In this document: positions 1 to 7,724 of the stretch, piece by piece
Layout of the letters: each line of letters starts with the position of its first letter
Position numbering within the stretch: the stretch's first letter is position 1
DNA from: Streptomyces sp. DT2A-34
GTDB lineage: Bacteria; Actinomycetota; Actinomycetes; Streptomycetales; Streptomycetaceae
Length of the DNA: 64,000 nucleotides
Direction of reading: 5' to 3'
Assembly (NCBI RefSeq): GCF_030499515.1
Contig: NZ_JASTWJ010000001.1
Coordinates: 5,560,001-5,624,000, forward strand
The notes under the pieces: model-generated
Databases searched by the model: none
Seen by the model: the letters and a program-made list of their open reading frames with translations, nothing else
What the model was told of the DNA's origin: nothing
Program-made: the position numbers and the translations under genes

Positions 1-989
1 CCGGCCACTATGCCCAGCGACACGGCCGCGCTCTGGCCGGACATCGGGTGCTCGCGCAGCAGGAACGCGAGGAAGAAGATCAGGAAGCCGGACAGGCAGC
101 GCAGGGCGGCGTTGGCGCCGAGGGCGTGGGTGACGGCGATGCCGACCGTGCGCAGCCCGGGGCGCTTGACCGGCTTGAGGTGCGGCCCGTGCAGATGCTG
201 CTCGTCGGCCGCCAGCAGCGCGGTGTCCTCGCCCTTGGCCGAGTCGACCTTCGGCGGCAGGGAGAACGACAGGAACGTACCCGCGATGAAGATCACGAAG
301 GCGCCGTACAGCGGATAGCGCGGCCCCAGTGCCTGGAGCCCCGCGCCTATGGGCGCCGCGATACCGGTGGCGAGGAGGCCGCCCAGCGTGACCCGGGAAT
401 TGGCCTTCACCAACGAGAAGCGGGGTGGCAGCAGCCGGGGCACCACGGCGCTTCTGACGACGCCGTAGGCCTTCGAGGCGACCAGCACCCCGAGCGCGGC
501 CGGATACAGCTCGATGCTGCCGGTGACGACCGCCCCGGACAGGACCAGCGCGAGCATCGCCCGGGCGAACATCGCCCCGGCCATCGCGGCGCGGCGGCCA
601 TGCGGAACCCGGTCGAGGAGCGGGCCGATCACCGGCGCGAGGACGGTGAACGGCGCCATGGTGATGCCGAGGTAGAGCGCGACCCGGCCGCGGGCCTCGT
701 CGGTCGGGACGGAGAAGAAGACGGTGGAGGCGAGGGCGACGGTGATCATCATGTCCCCGGCGCCGTTCACCGCGTGCAGTTCGATCAGCTTGCCGAGGCC
801 GGACTCACCGGCGCCGTGCGCGTGGGTCGCCTTGCGGATGCCGCGGGCGGTGCCGGTGAACGGGAAGTGCAGGGCACGGCCGATCGCACGGAAGGAGCCG
901 CGCGTCCGGCCCGATCCGCCACCTCGATTCCGGCCCCCCTTGGCCCCACCGACACCGGTGGCTCCTTGGGGCGGCTTCGCGGTTGCCAC
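1..989 (-). CDS. MFS transporter, 3' end outside the window
   Basis: Major facilitator superfamily membrane transporter, read on the minus strand from a GTG at 987-989 and running off the window edge after about 329 residues. After a basic, Gly-rich cytoplasmic tail (residues 1-35) come repeated hydrophobic spans, a short charged loop containing LLDRVPHGRR (the usual MFS loop 2-3 motif), and further spans such as GFLIFFLAFLLREHPMSG near the cut end. The substrate cannot be told from the sequence. The product is probably an exporter or an uncharacterised MFS. The start was chosen because the sequence before it breaks from coding character. It diverges from the DUF3027 gene, leaving about 350 bp between the two starts. 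Confidence 0.85.
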   Translation of the reverse strand, partial: MATAKPPQGATGVGGAKGGRNRGGGSGRTRGSFRAIGRALHFPFTGTARGIRKATHAHGAGESGLGKLIELHAVNGAGDMMITVALASTVFFSVPTDEARGRVALYLGITMAPFTVLAPVIGPLLDRVPHGRRAAMAGAMFARAMLALVLSGAVVTGSIELYPAALGVLVASKAYGVVRSAVVPRLLPPRFSLVKANSRVTLGGLLATGIAAPIGAGLQALGPRYPLYGAFVIFIAGTFLSFSLPPKVDSAKGEDTALLAADEQHLHGPHLKPVKRPGLRTVGIAVTHALGANAALRCLSGFLIFFLAFLLREHPMSGQSAAVSLGIVA

Positions 990-1345
990 GACGCAATAGT
1001 GCCCCGAGATGGGGGTGGGTAGTGCGGTTACGGCGCGTATGGAGGGCACGGTCTCGGGTCGGCCGAGGGTGACCGACGGGTCGCGGCCCGGTCTCGGCCC
1101 GGTTCCGGCACGGTTCCGACCCGGTTCCGGCACCCGCCGCGCAGCGGTGAAAGGGCCGTCGGTGTAGGCCCAGCGCTCGCGAACAGGTAGCGTGCGTATC
1201 TCAGCCATCCCGCACAATGGATGACGTAGGTGCGCCCGAGCGCGATTCGGATGCGGACGTCGACGCGGCCCACTGGTCCGCTCCGTTCGCTCCACCGCCT
1301 CAAGGCACCGCACCCGAGAGACGGCGTAGGAGAGAAGCGATACCT
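990..1345. other. Intergenic region between divergent genes
   Basis: About 350 bp separate the MFS start from the preferred DUF3027 start. It holds short C/G-rich direct repeats around 1075-1135 (repeated CCGGTTCCGGCAC-like units) and the presumed promoters of both genes. An alternative ATG for DUF3027 at 1217 lies inside it. No convincing extra gene was seen. Confidence 0.5.
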
Positions 1346-2272
1346 GTGAGCGCAGCGACAACGCGAAGCCGCACCCCCGACCGTCTGTGCGCCGAGGCGG
1401 TCGACCTCGCCCGCAGCGCAGCCGAGGAGGCCGCCGCGCCCGGCGTAGTGGGAGAGCACGCGGGCCTGCTCTCCGAAGGCGACCGCGTTGTCACGCACTT
1501 CTTCGAGTGCAAGGAACTCGGATACCGCGGCTGGCGCTGGGCGGTGACGGTGGCGAGGGCGTCGCGCGCGAAGCTCGTGACGCTGGACGAGGTGGTGCTG
1601 CTGCCGGGGCCGGACGCGCTGTTGGCCCCCGAGTGGGTCCCGTGGAGCGAGCGCCTGCGCCCCGGCGACATGGGCCCCGGCGACCTGCTCCCCACGGACG
1701 CCGAGGACCTCCGCCTGGAGCCCGGCTTCTCCGGCGAGGACGAGCCGGTGCCGAGCTCGGTCGTCTCGGAGGAGATGGCGGAGCTGGTGGAGGCGGAGGA
1801 CGCGGAGGTCACCGCCGGCGCCCCCGCGAACCTTCTCGTCGCCCCCTCCCGTGGCTCCATCGCCGCGGTGGCGGAGGAACTGGGCATGCGCCGCGCCCGC
1901 GTCCTGTCCCGCTACGGCCTGCACATCGCCGCGGACCGCTGGGAGGAGGCGTACGGCGCGAAGACCCCCATGGCCCAGGCGGCCCCGGCGTCGTGTGTGA
2001 CGTGTGGCTTCCTGGCGCCCATCGGCGGTTCGCTCGGCCAGGCCTTCGGAGTCTGCGCGAACGAGTTCTCCCCGGCGGACGGCCGGGTGGTGTCCCTGAC
2101 GTACGGCTGCGGGGGCCACTCCGAGGCCGCGGTGATGCCCAAGCCACCGCGTCCGGCTCCGCCGGTGATCGACGAGACACGGGTGGATCCGTTCCCGCTG
2201 CGGCCGGCGGCGGATTCGGGGTCGGTGCTGGTGGGGGCGGACGAGGATTCGGCGGAGCTGGGGCACTCTTAG
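1346..2272 (+). CDS. DUF3027 family protein
   Basis: Protein of 308 residues, conserved in actinobacteria, of unknown function. The C-terminal third carries the recognisable cysteine cluster (CVTCGF, then VCANEF, then YGCGGHSE), which looks like a zinc-binding site. It follows an acidic middle segment (residues ~125-165) and a helix-turn-helix-like stretch, AVAEELGMRRARVLSRYG. The GTG at 1346 was chosen because an AGGAGAG ribosome-binding site lies upstream at 1328-1334. An in-frame ATG at 1217 would add 43 low-complexity residues. It converges with the nuclease gene, leaving only about 30 bp. A DNA- or RNA-associated role is a guess from the Zn site and HTH-like segment. Confidence 0.8.
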   Translation: MSAATTRSRTPDRLCAEAVDLARSAAEEAAAPGVVGEHAGLLSEGDRVVTHFFECKELGYRGWRWAVTVARASRAKLVTLDEVVLLPGPDALLAPEWVPWSERLRPGDMGPGDLLPTDAEDLRLEPGFSGEDEPVPSSVVSEEMAELVEAEDAEVTAGAPANLLVAPSRGSIAAVAEELGMRRARVLSRYGLHIAADRWEEAYGAKTPMAQAAPASCVTCGFLAPIGGSLGQAFGVCANEFSPADGRVVSLTYGCGGHSEAAVMPKPPRPAPPVIDETRVDPFPLRPAADSGSVLVGADEDSAELGHS

Positions 2273-2303
2273 CGACGTCAGCTCCGCCGACCGTGGTTAC
2301 TGG

Positions 2304-3200
2304 TTACTCGTCCGCGAAGATCTCGTCGGTGGAGGGAGCGGTGACGGCGCGCAGGAGCCAACGGTGCAGGGTCTCCAGGTCGCCGCAGTTGGTGATGCGC
2401 TGACGGGCGTCTTCCGGGACGTCGATGCCTCGTTCTGCCAGGACAGCCAGGATGTCCTTGGCGGCGCGTCGTGCTTCGCCTTCGGCACGGCCTTCGGCAC
2501 GGCCTTCGTCGCGGATTTCTTCTGCGATGTACGACTTGTAGAAGGAGAGGTCCACGGCCACCAGGTTCCTCCAGAGTTCCGCGGCCGGGTGCTTGCCCAA
2601 GCCTTGTGAGATGAGTTCGGTGATCGGTTCGGCGATGGCCTGCGGGGTGTCCCGCAGCACGGTCGTCACTGCCTTCAGTATGGCCCCGACGTCCGGATTC
2701 TTGGCGTGGGTGATCGCCGACAGTGTGGCGAGCGCGAGGTCCTTGCGGACCTCGGTCGGATCGGTGATCACCGGCATGTTGTGCGGTCCCGCGACCAGCG
2801 GGCGCAGGGTGAGCAGAGGCCACTGGCGAGGGCCGAAGTTGACCTCGCGCGCGGCCCATTCCGCGGTGGCGCGGTCCTGGCAGACGACCAGCAGCATCGG
2901 CTGCAGCCGGTACTTCGTGAGTAAGTACGAGGCGTAGTACGCCCAGCTCGCCGGCTTGGCCGGGTCCTTCTGGCCCTGGGCCTCGATCGCGAGGAGCAAC
3001 GGCTCGTCGTCCTCCGTCTCCAACCGTACGAGTGTGTCCACACGGCGTTCGACCGGGCTGGTCTCGGTGAGGTCGCTGGGCAGGACGGTGACCGAGGTGG
3101 GTGGGGCGAAGTCGATGCCCAGCACCTCGGAGACTCCGGAGAAGAGCCCCGGATAGTCCTGGAAGATGCGGTGCATCGCCTCGTGGGACGAGCTGACCAT
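2304..3200 (-). CDS. Rpn/PD-(D/E)XK-type nuclease-like protein
   Basis: 298-residue protein of a type common in Streptomyces as multiple paralogues. The N-terminal half has the restriction-fold pattern: RRVDTLVRLET, then LLLAIEAQGQKDP (a likely E-x-Q/K catalytic strand), then a YLLTKYRLQPMLLVVCQD strand. The C-terminal part is helical and holds a repetitive linker, DEGRAEGRAEGEARRAA. That linker-plus-fold arrangement is typical of Rpn recombination-promoting nuclease and transposase-associated families. The ATG at 3198-3200 starts the conserved MVSSSHEAMHRIFQDYPGL segment; residues further upstream in the same frame are low-complexity and antisense-like. Activity is inferred from fold similarity only. 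Confidence 0.75.
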   Translation of the reverse strand: MVSSSHEAMHRIFQDYPGLFSGVSEVLGIDFAPPTSVTVLPSDLTETSPVERRVDTLVRLETEDDEPLLLAIEAQGQKDPAKPASWAYYASYLLTKYRLQPMLLVVCQDRATAEWAAREVNFGPRQWPLLTLRPLVAGPHNMPVITDPTEVRKDLALATLSAITHAKNPDVGAILKAVTTVLRDTPQAIAEPITELISQGLGKHPAAELWRNLVAVDLSFYKSYIAEEIRDEGRAEGRAEGEARRAAKDILAVLAERGIDVPEDARQRITNCGDLETLHRWLLRAVTAPSTDEIFADE

Positions 3201-3247
3201 GGTGCGGTTTCGGGCCTTTCGTAGGTGTGTTGTGACTGGGCTGCCGC

Positions 3248-4102
3248 TCAGGCGGCTGGTACGGGATCGTGGATACGGCAGTCGCGGCAGCGGCCGGGCA
3301 GCGGTGAGCGGAAGGCTCGGTCGCAGCCTTCGCAGGTCTGGAAGGGGTGCCGGACGGGTGGCGGTGGTGCTGGGGCGCGGAATGGTGGCGGGGGCGGCAG
3401 TTGGGTGGTGAGGCGGTGGGCCAGGAGGGCTGCCGGGCGGCACAAGGGGCCGGGTGGCAGGTCGGTGGTCAGGGCGTGGCGTACGGCGGTGGGTGTCACG
3501 TCCCGTTCCAGCCAGGCCGCGACGCCGGGGGCCAGGTGGGCTGTGTCGTGCTGGCTGAGCAGTAGGCGGGGGTCGTCGTGGCGGCGGAGGTCCGCGAGGA
3601 GGTCGGTTGCCGTCTGGAGGAGGGTGGGGGCCGGGTAGGCGGGTTGCGGTACGGCGGGGAGGGGTTTGCGGGGTGACTGGGGGCGCTTCTTCCGGGGCGG
3701 GGCCGGGTGGTCCTGGTGGCGGCCCGGCTGGTTGCAGGAGATCGTGCGGGTGACGATGCGGCCGTTGGGGGTGCGTCGGCGTTCGCGGCGTAGGTAGCCG
3801 TGGGCTTCCAGTTCGCGTAGGGCTGCGGCGATGCGGGTGCTGCCCTCGGGGAAGCGGGCGGCGAGGGTCTTGATGTCGGTGCGGGCGCCTGTGGGGAGCG
3901 ACTGGATGTAGACCGCCAGGCCGATGGCGAGGGCCGACAGCTCCGGGTGCTGGGCGAGGTGGTTGCCGATCACCGTGAAGCGGGTGGTGTGGCGGGCGTT
4001 GTCGTGGATGAGACCGCCCGCGGGGGTCTCTCGGTGGGGGTGGTTTTTGCCCGCGATACGGGACTGGGCGCGCGTGGGCGCGCTAGGGTTTTGGGTGTCC
4101 AT
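3248..4102 (-). CDS. Helix-turn-helix protein with Pro-rich linker and Zn-ribbon-like tail
   Basis: 284-residue protein. Residues ~25-115 form a winged-helix/MarR- or replication-initiator-like domain (ALAIGLAVYIQSLPTG, then IKTLAARFPEGSTRIAAALRELEAHGYLRRE). A basic Pro-rich linker follows, then a helical segment, and a C-terminal four-cysteine cluster (TCEGCDRAFRSPLPGRCRDC) that probably binds zinc. Such proteins are frequent in Streptomyces genomes and plasmid-like islands; the target is unknown. The start ATG at 4100-4102 has a weak upstream AAGGAAG. A TCACCC-GCTT-GGGTGA palindrome at 4254-4269 lies in the upstream region and may be an operator. Confidence 0.7.
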   Translation of the reverse strand: MDTQNPSAPTRAQSRIAGKNHPHRETPAGGLIHDNARHTTRFTVIGNHLAQHPELSALAIGLAVYIQSLPTGARTDIKTLAARFPEGSTRIAAALRELEAHGYLRRERRRTPNGRIVTRTISCNQPGRHQDHPAPPRKKRPQSPRKPLPAVPQPAYPAPTLLQTATDLLADLRRHDDPRLLLSQHDTAHLAPGVAAWLERDVTPTAVRHALTTDLPPGPLCRPAALLAHRLTTQLPPPPPFRAPAPPPPVRHPFQTCEGCDRAFRSPLPGRCRDCRIHDPVPAA

Positions 4103-4253
4103 CGGGAAGGCGCTTACTTCCTTGGTGGTCAGGCCCTCGCACTGGGATTGCCGTCCCGGCGAGGGCCGTCGTATGTCTGGGGCATATTCGCGGTTGTGTT
4201 GCGCCGAGCGTAAGGCAGGCAACAGCTCCCGAATCCAGCCGAGTTGGTGATGT

Positions 4254-4269
4254 TCACCCGCTTGGGTGA
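4254..4269. promoter_or_regulatory. Palindrome TCACCC-GCTT-GGGTGA upstream of the HTH gene
   Basis: Perfect 6-bp inverted repeat with a 4-bp centre, between the convergently placed anti-sigma-like ATPase gene and the HTH gene. It could be an autoregulatory operator of the HTH protein. Position and symmetry are the only evidence. Confidence 0.3.
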
Positions 4270-4316
4270 GTTTGCGCCGTGGGCGGGAGGGCGGGGTGGG
4301 GTTTGGTGGGGTTCTT

Positions 4317-4811
4317 TCACCCTCGTGTTTCTTGGAGGAGGAAGCCTGTAGCGCCGGAGCACGGGTTTCCGGGTGCCGGTGACAGGTCGATTTCGGCCCA
4401 GACCGTTTTGCGTGGGGGTGGTCCTGGGGCGACGCCCCAGCGGTCGGCCAATGCGTCGACGATGGTGAGGCCGCGGCCCGACTCCGCCTCCGGGGCGGGC
4501 TGTTCGGGGTGCGGTAGTCGGTCGGCTCGGGTGTCGGTGACTTCGATACGGAGGGTGTCGCCGACGACGTGGAGGAGCAGCGAGAAGTCCCGGCCGGGGA
4601 TGCGGCCGTGGGTGGCGGCGTTGGCTGCCAGTTCGGCCACGATGTGCTTCGCCGGGTCCAAGGGAAGGCCCCAGTTGCGGAGTTGTTCGGTGGCGAGGAG
4701 GCGGGCGAGGCGGGCTCCGCGTGGGGTGGGGGACAGTTGCACGCTGAAGTTACGGATGTGGTTGTTGAGTTGGGGGAGCGGGGTCGCGGGGGCGGCGGCT
4801 TCTTGATTCAC
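4317..4811 (-). CDS. ATP-binding protein, anti-sigma-factor-like (HATPase_c, RsbW/SpoIIAB type)
   Basis: 164 residues, essentially a single GHKL ATPase domain. The N box is HIVAELAANAATHG, where E and N would coordinate Mg-ATP. The G1 box is LRIEVTDTR, and the GRGLTIVDALADRWGV segment is the G2-type glycine motif. In Streptomyces this family pairs with DUF397 and HTH/DUF5753 genes, the arrangement seen here: the divergent HTH pseudogene starts 160 bp away. The likely role is kinase/anti-sigma signalling in differentiation, inferred from the family. The intergenic region carries an ACTGT-GA-ACAGT palindrome. Confidence 0.85.
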   Translation of the reverse strand: MNQEAAAPATPLPQLNNHIRNFSVQLSPTPRGARLARLLATEQLRNWGLPLDPAKHIVAELAANAATHGRIPGRDFSLLLHVVGDTLRIEVTDTRADRLPHPEQPAPEAESGRGLTIVDALADRWGVAPGPPPRKTVWAEIDLSPAPGNPCSGATGFLLQETRG

Positions 4812-4837
4812 ATCACTCAGCGTGGCCGTGCGTGCTT

Positions 4838-4849
4838 ACTGTGAACAGT
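4838..4849. promoter_or_regulatory. ACTGT-GA-ACAGT palindrome in the divergent promoter region
   Basis: Perfect 5+2+5 inverted repeat at 4838-4849, within a direct repeat of (C/G)ACTCAGCG at 4814-4822 and 4850-4858. It sits between the ATPase gene and the HTH pseudogene, so it could be the site once bound by the HTH protein. Inference only. Confidence 0.35.
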
Positions 4850-4970
4850 GACTCAGCGGGTGCGTACGGTGACTGTCCGGAGCTTGTCCGGTCGTGTCCG
4901 GGCTGTCGGGGCGGGCGGGCGTGCGGGTAGGGGCGCTGCTGCACTGCGGTGGTACGACGGAGGGGTAGGC

Positions 4971-5846
4971 ATGACTGCGGTTGACGGCGATGGCGTACGG
5001 CTCAAGACCTAGGCAGATGAGCCGGGTTGGGAGGTCGATCCGGACGACGAGTGGGGCGTCGCGGTCATCGCGACGGTTGGGCGGCAGCTGAAGCTGCGGC
5101 GGGAGGCGGTGGGATGCGCGCTGCCGACTTCGGGAGGGCGGTCGGGTACGGCGAGGACATGGTCTACAAGATCGAGGGCGGGAAGCGGATTCCTCAGCGG
5201 GAGTACCTGGACAAGGCCGACGAGGTGTTGGACGCGGGTGGGCTCATCGCCGCCGCGTGGGAGGACGTGAAGAGGGTCCGGTACCCGAAGAAGGTGCGGG
5301 CGCTGGGGGAGATGGAGGCCAAGGCGGTCGAGCTCCAGCTCTACGATCCGCTGAACGTCCACGGTCTGTTGCAGACGCCGGAGTACGCACGCGGGCTCCT
5401 CCTGATGCGGCGCCCCGCATACACCGAGGACGAGGTGGAGCGGTTCATCGCGGCGCGCGTGGCACGCAAGACCGTATTCGAGCGCGACCCGGCGCCTGAA
5501 CTCAGCTTCGTCCTGGAGGAGTGGACGCTGCGGCGTCCGCTCGGAGGCAGGATGGCGTTGCGTCGTCAGCTCGAACATCTGCTGGAGGCGGGGAAGTTGC
5601 GGAACGTCGAGCTTCAGGTGATGCCGATGGATCGCGAGGAGCATGCCGGGGTGGACGGTGGGATCGAGGTGCTGAAGTTCGAGGACGGCTCGGCAGTGGG
5701 GCGTTCGCCAGCCATGGCCAACGGCCGCCCGGTCACCGAGCCCAAGCAGCTCCGTATCCTTGAACTGCGGTATGGCATCATCCGGGCGCAGGCTCTCACA
5801 CCACGTGAGTCGACGGCCTTCATTGCAACTGCTGGGGGAAACATGA
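4971..5846 (+). pseudogene. HTH/DUF5753 (Scr1-type) regulator broken by a stop and two frameshifts
   Basis: The gene would start at ATG 4971 behind a GGAGGGG site and encode an N-terminal XRE-type HTH plus a DUF5753 domain. Three lesions are visible. Codon 14 is TAG (5010-5012). One G is missing from the run at 5111-5113, so GRQLKLRREAVG and MRAADFGRAVGYG lie in different frames. About two bases are missing near 5823-5826, so the expected QLLGET-stop end (TGA 5844-5846, overlapping the DUF397 ATG) is out of frame with the DUF5753 body. The middle frame reads on into DUF397 as a 344-codon fusion. DUF5753 itself (LYDPLNVHGLLQTPEYARGLLL through VELQVMPMDREEHAG) is well preserved, so the decay looks recent, or this is an assembly error. 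Confidence 0.8.
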
Positions 5847-6061
5847 TCCGCAACGCCTCGGCCGGGAACGCCTCCGAGCTGGCGTGGTTCAAGAGCAGCT
5901 ACAGCAGCGGCAGCGAGGGCGACTCCTGCGTCGAGATCGCCCCCACCCCCGCCACCATCCACATCCGCGACTCCAAGTACCGCGACACCAGCCCCCGCCT
6001 CGCCCTCGCCCCCCAGGCCTGGTCCGCTTTCGTCACGTACGCGTCTGAGGGGTCGGCGTGA
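5843..6061 (+). CDS. DUF397 domain protein, copy 1
   Basis: 72 residues; a complete DUF397 domain (ELAWFKSSYSSGSEGDSCVEIA, then IHIRDSKYRDTSPRLALA, then AWSAFVTYA). These small proteins accompany HTH/DUF5753 regulators in Streptomyces, and this one overlaps the regulator's expected stop by an ATGA. In other loci they act with the HTH partner as toxin-antitoxin-like or developmental pairs; here the partner is broken. Because of the frameshift, the DUF5753 frame reads straight into this gene, so a fused product is also possible. Confidence 0.8.
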   Translation: MIRNASAGNASELAWFKSSYSSGSEGDSCVEIAPTPATIHIRDSKYRDTSPRLALAPQAWSAFVTYASEGSA

Positions 6062-6270
6062 TCCGCAGGGCACTCGCCGGGGGGGCCTCCGAACTGGCGT
6101 GGTTCAAGAGCAGCTACAGCAGCGGCACCGATGGCAACTCCTGCGTCGAGATAGCGGCAGCGCCCCGCACCATCCACGTCCGTGACTCCAAGTACCGTGA
6201 CGCCGGCCCCCGCCTCGCCCTCGCGCCGCAGGCCTGGTCCTCTTTCGTCACGTACGCAGCCCAGGCCTGA
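6058..6270 (+). CDS. DUF397 domain protein, copy 2
   Basis: 70-residue paralogue of the preceding gene, with almost the same sequence (ELAWFKSSYSSGTDGNSCVEIA and DSKYRDAGPRLALAPQAW). It starts at GTG 6058, overlapping the TGA of copy 1 by 4 bp (GTGA), so the two are translationally coupled tandem duplicates. Its 3' two-thirds lie opposite the end of the minus-strand membrane-protein frame. Confidence 0.8.
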   Translation: MIRRALAGGASELAWFKSSYSSGTDGNSCVEIAAAPRTIHVRDSKYRDAGPRLALAPQAWSSFVTYAAQA

Positions 6271-6776
6271 CCCGACCCGCCTCGGTTCCCCGCGCTCTTG
6301 CGTCCCGCTCGCTCCGCGAGGGGTGCTGTCAGGAGCCCGGCCGTGGCCACGGCAACGGCCGGCAGGACGGAGTGGGAGTGAACCCCCGGCGTCCACTCCA
6401 GCAGCATCACTCCGACCAGGAAGGCCGACAGCCAGCCAGAGGCAGCGTCCGCGAGCCGGGCGGTAGGCGCGGAGTGGGCGAACGAGGCGCGCACCAGCCT
6501 GCGTATGGGAACGGTGACGGCAGCGGCGATAGCGGAGCAGGGCGCCAGAAGCAACAGTGCCCAGAACACCGACGCAAGTCCGTCGATCTCGATCGTCCCG
6601 GGAAACACTGCCACCGTGACGAGCAGAGCGAGCAGCATCACGAGGCCGACCATCGCGGTCACCAAAAGGATCAACCCGCCTATGACGGCTCGGGCGAGCC
6701 GCTTCTCATCAGGAGTTGACGGCTCGTCCTCCGCGTTGTGGTCCTCGTCTCCGGCCGGTACGGATCGTGCGTTCAC
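6114..6776 (-). CDS. Hypothetical membrane protein
   Basis: 220 residues from GTG 6774-6776, which overlaps the TGA of the upstream frame by 4 bp. After an acidic N-terminus there are two hydrophobic spans (residues ~30-60 and ~65-90), a basic loop, and a third and fourth span (LADAASGWLSAFLVGVMLLEW and VLPAVAVATAGLLTAPLA). The last ~55 residues are simply the antisense of DUF397 copy 2, because no earlier stop exists in this frame; the natural end may have been lost. Family not recognised. It is probably the partner of the secreted protein upstream. Confidence 0.5.
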   Translation of the reverse strand: MNARSVPAGDEDHNAEDEPSTPDEKRLARAVIGGLILLVTAMVGLVMLLALLVTVAVFPGTIEIDGLASVFWALLLLAPCSAIAAAVTVPIRRLVRASFAHSAPTARLADAASGWLSAFLVGVMLLEWTPGVHSHSVLPAVAVATAGLLTAPLAERAGRKSAGNRGGSGQAWAAYVTKEDQACGARARRGPASRYLESRTWMVRGAAAISTQELPSVPLL

Positions 6777-7283
6777 GCCGTGCTCACCTCCAGTTCCTCC
6801 ATCGTCCCGCCTGGCCAGGGGTGCAACCCTGACCTCACCAGGGCATGGGTGAGAGCGTGCTCGCCCCAGTTTTCGACGGCGTCGACGGCGTCGGCGATCT
6901 TGTTGCCGTACCTGGAGGCGTACGCGAGGCCTTCGGCGAGACGTGCTTGAGCACCTTGCCAAGCCACGTTCCGCCATGCCGGAAGCCGGCCACCACCAGC
7001 TTCCGCACGATGGTGCTCCAGCCGAACCGCGGGGACGCGGCCTTGCCCTCCAGATGGTTGGCGTAGGCCTCGAACTCGCGGTGAAAGCCAGGTCCGACGA
7101 GTTGGTCGCGGCGGTCTGGAGTACGGACCCGCTCGCGGTCGCAGCGGAGTCCCGCGTCTCTGACGCGGCCGCCAGGGGGGCGGTTACGCCCAGCGCCACG
7201 GCTGCGGCAGCCATGACAGCAGCCGCCTTGAGTACCCTTTTCCGGCGGCCGGGTCGACAGCGGGACGGCGCGTGGATATCCAC
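6773..7283 (-). pseudogene. Secreted protein gene with two frameshifts
   Basis: A GTG at 7281-7283 begins a typical signal peptide (RRKRVLKAAAVMAAAAVALG, then APLAAASE). The coherent protein then changes frame twice. Near 7085 it moves into a frame reading FHREFEAYANHLEGKAASPRFGW and VVAGFRHGGTWLGKVLKHVS. Near 6915-6930 it moves into the frame of YGNKIADAVDAVENWGEHAL, ending at 6773. All three pieces have the same style and join into one plausible ~165-residue exported protein, so this is read as one gene with two small indels. Family not recognised. The membrane-protein gene follows with a 4-bp overlap. Confidence 0.55.
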
Positions 7284-7403
7284 GGTGTCACGTCGTGTTC
7301 CCCTCTTGCTCTGTTGGTCAGACAGATGCGCGACAGACGCCCCGATCGGTGAACCGCTGGTCAGGCGGGTCGGGGAAGGCGTGCCTCCGCCCTCGAGAGG
7401 CGG

Positions 7404-7661
7404 TCAAGAACGCCGGGCACGCAGCGCGTGGCGGATCAGCCGGGACGCGATGAAGTACAGCGCGGTGACGGACGCCCAGGCCGCAAGGAACCGAAGCGCG
7501 TCGTTCCTGTCGCCCTCGCTCCAGAGGATGGCGGTCACCCCCGGACCGCCGATCCACCAGAGGAAGACGATGATCGCGAAGACCGTCCAGGCCAGTCCGC
7601 TGAGGGACTCCCTGATCAACTCCAGCACTGTTCGACGCCCCCGGGCGCGCGAGATGTCCAC
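7404..7661 (-). CDS. Small membrane protein
   Basis: 85 residues with two predicted membrane spans: LAWTVFAIIVFLWWIGGPGV (residues ~23-42) and FLAAWASVTALYFIASRLI (~57-76), with basic ends. Not recognised. It stands alone between the secreted-protein pseudogene and the D,D-carboxypeptidase gene, all on the minus strand. Real coding is supported by the clean two-helix pattern; a role is not inferable. Confidence 0.55.
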   Translation of the reverse strand: MDISRARGRRTVLELIRESLSGLAWTVFAIIVFLWWIGGPGVTAILWSEGDRNDALRFLAAWASVTALYFIASRLIRHALRARRS

Positions 7662-7724
7662 ATGATCAACCGCGCATCAGGCTCTCACCCCGGCCCCGGC
7701 TCGCCGAGGGCCGATGGAGCGGGG

